From: Apium graveolens | Taxonomy: Eukaryota > Streptophyta > Magnoliopsida > Apiales > Apiaceae | Assembly: GCF_009905375.1 (NCBI RefSeq) | Contig: NC_133657.1 | Coordinates: 44,380,192-44,444,191, forward strand | DNA: 64,000 nucleotides | Reading direction: 5' to 3' | Shown: positions 58,501 to 64,000 of the stretch, piece after piece | How the letters are laid out: every line of letters begins with the position of its first letter | Numbering within the stretch: position 1 is the first letter of the stretch | Translations under genes and position numbers: made by a program | Notes under the pieces: generated by a model | The model's database searches: none | What the model was told of the DNA's origin: nothing | Seen by the model: only the letters and a program-made list of their open reading frames with translations

Positions 58501-59602
58501 TACTTCAACCCCTATAGAACCTTACCTTGAACACTGATAGTCAGAAACTTACCAACATGATTCCTCATTGATTGATACCCTCTTTCCTATCCTAAAGCTT
58601 GTCAATTCTGATATATACATACATCCTGAGCTAGAGATCATTACCTTAACACCCATAGTATTCGTGAAGCTTATCTTCTTAATGATCCAACACCTGTACC
58701 TTGATGAGAAACCATTGCTTTGAGCCCAGTTTCGCATTACCCCTTCATATTATCCATTAGTCTCACCATATTTTCCTGTCCAAATTCTAACATATGAAAA
58801 CCTTTTGGTTACCCTAATAGAGTAAAGTTTTGTGAATCATGGCCCTGAGATTTGGTACCATACTTCCCGTGTTTTGAGTTGATCTATATTCCCTTAATAA
58901 AAATGTTTACTGTTAAAAGAGATTTTGTTACAATTCGGCATCAGCTTTTGAAATAAATAAAATGTGGGTTTTTCAGTCCCAAAGGGGGATAAATGTTTTC
59001 TTTGAATAGTGGATCTGGACTGAGACGTGAGTCCTTTCCACACTTATATTAGGCTTAAAAGTTGCCTAAAGGATTCCCGTTAATGTTTTAGAACCCAGCG
59101 AGGTTCGGGATTACTTCGCGGCTGATCACCGGCTGTAATCCGTAGCGTCATAAAACGATTTTGATTAAGACATGATTTTAAAATTGTTTTGATACAAGCA
59201 AAATGATGCCATCTCTCATAGTTTATCTCTCGTTATCATTAGTTATGTCTTTCCATTGACATTCTTAAAGGTATATCTCGATTTATGCTTTGTGTCGTAC
59301 TGTTAGCACTTGTTGAGCATTTGGCTCACTTCTTGCTTTACCCTGATATTACAGCTAACAGATATGGTTAGATTCAAGCAGACTGCCCGTAAGACTTGTG
59401 ATGTTGATGCTTATGTTCGAGCTCAGGTAGAATAAGTAATAATAGTTGTGTGAGGACTCGGTATTTTAAATCAGATGTAATTGTTGGAAGTGTTGGGCTG
59501 TTCCAAACCCTAAACTGTAAGATCTTGGATTTGGTTGTGTATTCTTCATTAAAATGATGTAATAACTATATTTATTTTGCTGTTTAAGTTGGGGGTGTGA
59601 CA
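55558..59602 (+). repeat. Family C 3' LTR (4,045 bp)
   Basis: TGTTACGACCGG to GGGTGTGACA, homologous to the 5' LTR and to the solo LTR. Copia-2 gag sequence begins directly after the CA. Confidence 0.92.
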
Positions 59603-60757
59603 CATTTAACCAAAGATGAGTGTAATGATGCAATTAATGATATGTCCACAGAATTATATCACTTGCGTGTTACTCTTAAGTCTCTCACCAAATAAAATGC
59701 TAAAATTAAAGAAAATAATTTGTTTTTAAGTGAGAGGAATAATGTGCTAGAGTCTCAGTTCATTGAATTTGAGAAATTAAAAATTGAGTTTAAGATTGCT
59801 ATGGAGGAATTATCTTAGTCCTTGAAGAAAGAAATTTTTTTAAAGAAGCAGCTTGATCGTGAACAAGAAGTGATCAAGGCATGGAAATCATCCAGAGATG
59901 TCCATGCTCAAATCACTAAAGTTCAAGGAATTGAGTCCTTTTGTGATGCAGCCTGGAAGAATTGTAAGGAAAAGATGGAATCCAATTTGGTTGAAGGACT
60001 GTCTACGGATGTGGACTCAACGGATGATGAAGGTCATCCGTGGGTAATCAAAATGATTATCCATCGAGTGAAAGAGAGCCACATCCGTCGGCTATGAGTA
60101 AACCAGTGAGCAAAGCCAAGCTAGCCAAGTTGAATGAGAAATATGGATCTGTCACCAAGAATTTTGTTCCAGGATCTGTCATCTATCCATCAATCAATTG
60201 AATGACATATTGGAAAAGATTGAGGTTAAAACAGTGCTAAAAAGAAGAACAATAGAAATGGGAAAGTAGGAATTAACAAACATAACAACTACACACCTGA
60301 TAAATATGCTCCTAGAAAAATCTGTGTTAAGTGTGGTAGTGTTAATCATTTGTCTGTTAATTGCAAAATTTCCATGCCTACTTCCATGACTCTACCTCCC
60401 TCTTTTCCCAACAATAATGCCATGCCTGCCATGCCTAAGAATGCTATGTCTGCTCAGAATATGAATGCTCAATTTGCTACTATGCCATTTGCACTAATCC
60501 TTATTATGCTGCATTTAATATGCCTCAAATACCATTTAGCATTCGTTACTGGAATAACATGTTTGCAAATAGCATGTATTTTCCTGTTAATTAAAATATG
60601 CAAGATAATTTTGTTCAAATGACTAATTTCAAAGGTCAAACTCAAATGACTAAGGATGAGTCAGAAATTTTCAAGTCTAATGAGTTTAAACCTAATAAAC
60701 CAAAGAAGAAAGCTACCAAGGCACGACCCAAGGAAACTTGGGTACCAAAATCAAATT
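59603..60757 (+). pseudogene. gag: Copia-2 gag, C-terminal half
   Basis: It opens mid-protein with HLTKDECNDAINDMSTELYH, a heptad-rich coiled coil. QFIEFEKLKIEFKIAMEEL, a stop, then WKSSRDVHAQITKVQGIES follow. A CCHC knuckle, CVKCGSVNHLSVNC, is encoded at 60,323-60,364, and a methionine/asparagine/proline-rich tail follows. It ends WVPKSN and a TGA at about 60,758. Several stops and frameshifts occur near 59,694, 59,817, 60,096 and 60,200-60,300. Confidence 0.75.
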
Positions 60758-60767
60758 GATTTGATTT

Positions 60768-62151
60768 TTGTGTGTGCAGGGAAATAAAAAGAATCTATGT
60801 TATCTGGATAGTGGTTGCTCAAGGCACATGACTGGAGATTCTACCCTGCTCACTGGATTTAAGGAAAGAGCTTGCCCAAGTATTACTTTTGGAGATGACA
60901 ACAAGGGTTTTACTGTGGGATATGGCTTGATTTCTAAAGATAATGTCATCATTGAAGAGGTTGCCCTAGTGGATGGTCTCAAGCATAATCTGTTGAGTAT
61001 CAGCCAGCTATGTGATAAAGGCGACACAGTAACATTCAATTCAGTAGCCTGTGTTGTGATAAACAAAAGAAGCAACAAAGTGTTTCTCAATGGAGTGAGA
61101 AAAGGAAATGTGTATCTAGCTGACTTCAACTCATCAAATGTAGAATATGTCACTTACCTTCTCAGTAAAAGCAAGTCAAGATGAAAGTTGGCTATGGCAC
61201 AAGAAGCTGTCCCATCTAAACTTCAAGACTATGAATGAGCTTGTAAAGAAAGAACTGGTTAGAGGTATCCCTCAAGTGGAGTTTACAAAAGATGGACTGT
61301 GTGATGCTTGCCAAAAGGGAAAGCAAATCAAAGCATCATTCAGAAAGAAGCTTGATTCAACAATTGAAGAACCTTTGCAATTGCTACACATGGATTTGTA
61401 TGGACCAGTCAATGTATTGTCCATCTCAAGGAAAAGATTTTCCCTTGTAATTGTGGATGATTTCTCAATGTTCTCTTGGACATATTTCCTAAAGTCTAAA
61501 GATAAAGCTAGTGAAATCATCATCAATCACATAAGGCAAGTCAACAATCATTCTGATTTTAAAGTAAGAAGAATCAGGAGTGTCAATGGAACTGAGTTCA
61601 AGAATTATTTGATGAGATCATTTTTTGAAGAAAATGGGATTATGCATGAGTTTTCTGCAACAAGGACTCCACAACAAAATGGAGTAGTGGAAAGAAAGAA
61701 CAGATCTCTTATTAAAGCTGTAAGGACAATGCTTGAAGAATCAAAGTTACCAACATATTTTTGGGCTGAAGCTATGAACACTGCATGCTACACTCAAAAT
61801 ATCTCTTTGGTGAATCAAGAAAAGTGCATGACTCCCTACCAAATTTTCAAGAACAGGAAACCAACTCTAAATTTTCTTCATGTTTTTGGCTGCAAATGTT
61901 ATATCTTGAAGAATCAAACTGATCAACATGGGAAGTTTGATGCTAAAGCTGATGAAGAAATTTTTGTTGGATATGCTGTGGGAAAAGCATATAGAGTCTA
62001 CAATTTTAGAACCAACATTGTTGTGGAATCAATACATGTTGTGTTTGATGACAAAAAGATTGAAGGACTGCAAGATGGAGATTTCCATGAGAGCCTCAAG
62101 TTTGATAATGTGGAGATGGTTAGTGATGATAGTGGTGAGGAGAGTGATTAA
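60768..62151 (+). pseudogene. pol: Copia-2 pol: protease and integrase
   Basis: It starts after a T-rich tract and TGCAG/GGA. Protease is YLDSGCSRHMTGD. A frameshift near 61,170 joins the second frame, with zinc-binding WHKKLSHLNF and CDACQKGKQIK. The integrase core has D in HMDLYGPVNV and E in NGVVERKNRS. The second catalytic aspartate is valine: RSVNGTEFKN, codon 61,582-61,584. The frame closes at 62,149. The D-to-V change alone should abolish strand transfer. Confidence 0.9.
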
Positions 62152-62230
62152 GAAATAATCACTAAGGATAATGTAGAAAAATCTACAACTAATGAAGCTC
62201 ACAACTCAACATCCATCGAGTTACAAAATG

Positions 62231-62320
62231 ATTCATCCGTCTGAAGACAATCTGCCTTATCCGTCGGGAGACAACCAGCCTCATCCGTCGGAACTCAAAG
62301 TGCATCATTCGTCGGGTCAT
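62231..62320 (+). repeat. 24-bp in-frame tandem repeat in Copia-2 linker
   Basis: About four units are built on TCATCCGTCGG plus about 13 bases, at roughly 62,232, 62,257, 62,281 and 62,305, encoding S-x-V-G-x-Q-x-A repeats. The same TCATCCGTCGG/A core occurs in Copia-2 gag at about 60,082 and in the Copia-1 accessory ORF at about 23,473. Confidence 0.65.
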
Positions 62321-64000
62321 TGAGAAAATCTGAAAGTCAAGGTAGATCACTCATAGAAAGTTCCCCTTTCTCAAACCAAAGATTCACAAACTCAGGGGGA
62401 GTTTCTAATAATCAAAACTCAGTCACACATTAAGACAACAATGGGGCCTCTTCATCTAGAGCAAATCTACCTCAACATAGAAAGTGGATAAGAGATCACC
62501 CCTATGAGCTAATTATTGGTGATGCATCTTCTAGAGTTCAGACAAGGAAAACAACTCAAGAAGAATGTCTATACAGCAGCTTCCTTTCCAAGGAAGAACC
62601 AAAGAAGGTAAAAGAAGCTCTGTTGGATCCTGATTGGATTTTAGCTATACAGGAAGAGCTAAACCAATTTGAAAGGAACAATGTATGGAAGCTGGTACCC
62701 AAGCCTAAAGGAAAGAATTCAATTGACACCAGGTGGGTATTCAGAAACAAGATGGATGAAAATGGCATAGTTATAAGGAACAAAGCTAGATTGGTTGCTA
62801 AGGGCTATTGTCAAAAAGAGGGAAATGATTTTGATGAAACCTTTGCTCCTGTTGCAAGATTAGAAGCCATCAGAATTTTCCTAGCCTATGCAGCTCATGC
62901 CACTTTCGAATTCTATCAAATGGATGTCAAATGCGCCTTTCTGAATGGAGATTTGGAGGAGGAAGTCTATGTGAGTCAGCCTCCTGGTTTTGAAGATCCA
63001 AATTTTCCTGATTATATATACTATCTTCTGAAAGCACTCTATGGATTGAAGCAAGCACCCAGAGCCTGGTATGACACTTTGTCAAAGTTTCTTTTAGAGA
63101 ATCACTTCACTAGAGGTAATGTAGACAAAACTTTATTCTTTAGAAATGTTAATGGCTCTAGCATACTTGTTCAAATTTATGTAGATGATATTATACTTGG
63201 CTCTACAGATGAAAAACTTTGCAAAGAGTTTTCCAAATTGATGCAAAGTAAGTATGAAATGAGCATGATGGGAGAACTAACTTACTTTTTTGGTTTACAA
63301 GTTAAGAAAGTTAGTGATTGAATATTCAATAGTCAAATTAAATACATTTATGATCTTCTAAAAAAGTGTGAACTAATGGGTTGAACATCTGCAAAAACTC
63401 CCATGGCCACTACAACTAAACTTGAATTAAACACTACTGAAAAGTCTGTGGATATTTCAAGTTATAGAGGCATGGTTGGCTCACTTCTAGACTTAACAAC
63501 TAGTAGGCCAGATATAATGTTTGCTACGTGTCTCTGTGCTAGATTTCAAGCTGATCCTAGAGAATCTCACTTAATTGCTATTAAGAGAATTTTCAGATAT
63601 CTCAAAGGTACACCAAAACTTGGTATTTGGTACCCTAGAGATTCTGTTTTTGATCTAACTGGTTATTCAGATGCAGATTATGCAGGTTGTAGAATTGATA
63701 GAAAAAGTACAACAAGAACCTGTCAATTTCTAGTAAACAAGCTAGTGTCCTGGTTCAATAAAAAGCAAAATTCAGTTTCTACTTCTTCAGGAGAAGCTGA
63801 ATATTTTGCTGCTGGCAGTTGCTGTGCACATATTTTGTGGATGAAAAACCTATTGCTAGACTATGGTCTGCAAGTGGAAAGAATTCCTATTTTCTGTGAT
63901 AACACAATTGTAATTTCCATTAATGAGAATCCAGTACAGCATTCAAGAACAAAGCACATAGACATCAAGTACCATTTCATTAGGGATCATTTAATGAATG
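62321..64000 (+). pseudogene. pol: Copia-2 pol: reverse transcriptase and RNase H
   Basis: After linker stops (near 62,243 and 62,432) the RT domain reads [48 protein letters not shown] and catalytic [11 protein letters not shown]. Stops follow near 63,319 and 63,382. The frame then continues through [20 protein letters not shown] into RNase H: GYSDADYAGCRIDRKST, SSGEAEYFAAGSCC, and CDNTIVISINENPVQHS, reaching the window edge. RT and RNase H catalytic residues are present, but the polyprotein is interrupted. Confidence 0.9.

Larger units (their letters stand above)
42170..59602 (+). mobile_element. Family C Ty3/gypsy element (Tekay/Del-like chromovirus), full length, decayed
   Basis: Two same-orientation LTRs of 4,016 and 4,045 bp flank an internal region with primer site, gag, protease, RT, RNase H, integrase and a chromodomain-like end. 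A solo LTR of the same family is inserted in inverse orientation. Pol order (PR-RT-RH-IN) and the integrase C-terminal extension with LVKVLWRNPKVEESTWELES fit Tekay/Del chromoviruses. The left and right 5-bp flanks (AATGA and CATTT) do not match. Confidence 0.88.
59603..64000 (+). mobile_element. Copia-2: SIRE-type Ty1/copia, 5' end missing, runs off window
   Basis: Gag (from the middle), zinc knuckle, protease, integrase, RT and RNase H occur in copia order. It is closely related in layout to Copia-1 but distinct in sequence, for example in the linker. The 5' part is replaced by the family C LTR; no matching gag start is found on the left side of family C. Any accessory region and 3' LTR would lie to the right. 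Confidence 0.85.

Noticed and set aside
1..64000. tRNA, rRNA, CRISPR, or a bacterial or viral gene cluster
   Set aside because: No cloverleaf, rRNA or regularly spaced repeat-spacer pattern was seen; all recognised coding is plant retroelement or plant gene fragment.

Overview
This window looks like nuclear DNA from a flowering plant, probably an asterid eudicot; the family cannot be fixed from sequence alone. It is almost wall-to-wall nested LTR retrotransposons, most of them decayed. The only host-gene material I can recognise is one pair of fused gene fragments. There are no intact cellular genes, and I saw no tRNA, rRNA or CRISPR structures.

Layout. (1) 1-8,046, minus strand: the 5' part of an element I call family A, with a 4.37-kb LTR (3,676-8,046), a tRNA-Met primer site, an open acidic pre-gag ORF and gag remnants. 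It sits inside (2) Copia-1 (8,047-25,770, plus): a SIRE/Maximus-type Ty1/copia with protease-integrase-RT-RNase H, then an unusually long accessory coding region, a polypurine tract and a 496-bp 3' LTR. Copia-1 is also interrupted by (3) a Ty3/gypsy tandem dimer, family B (13,626-21,309: partial LTR, pol remnant, full 3.1-kb LTR, gag remnant, partial LTR). (4) 25,771-29,106: the 3' end and LTR of a related gypsy element into which Copia-1 apparently inserted. (5) 29,510-31,770, minus: a chimeric pseudogene joining exons of an ER body-like (VIT/CCC1-related) membrane protein to exons of an HMA5-type copper P-type ATPase. (6) 31,771-33,702: AT-rich DNA with one possible MITE, then a 100-N assembly gap. 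(7) 33,803-41,808, plus: a second family A copy, inverted relative to the first and internally rearranged. (8) 41,809-42,169, minus: the N-terminus and leader of another Copia accessory ORF. (9) 42,170-59,602, plus: a Tekay/Del-like chromovirus, family C, with 4.0-kb LTRs, itself carrying an inverted solo LTR of its own family (46,382-50,418, TSD gtgta). (10) 59,603-64,000, plus: Copia-2, another SIRE-type copia entering in mid-gag and running off the window.

How the parts relate. Each element encodes the usual gag, protease, reverse transcriptase, RNase H and integrase set, but every pol has stops, frameshifts, missing catalytic residues or deletions, so none looks autonomous now. The order of events at the left is gypsy 3' fragment, then Copia-1, then the family A and family B insertions. 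At the right, family C was invaded by its own family, giving two 4-kb LTRs head to head, 196 bp apart.

The most interesting material is the Copia-1 accessory region. It has two ORFs behind plant-like TATA boxes and leaders, an intron with consensus borders, an RGG-type arginine/glycine tract, and a separate relative of its N-terminus on the other strand at 41.8 kb. Next come the ER-body/HMA5 fusion with a 15-bp junction repeat and the giant LTR palindrome. Identities are from motif recognition by eye; no searches were run.
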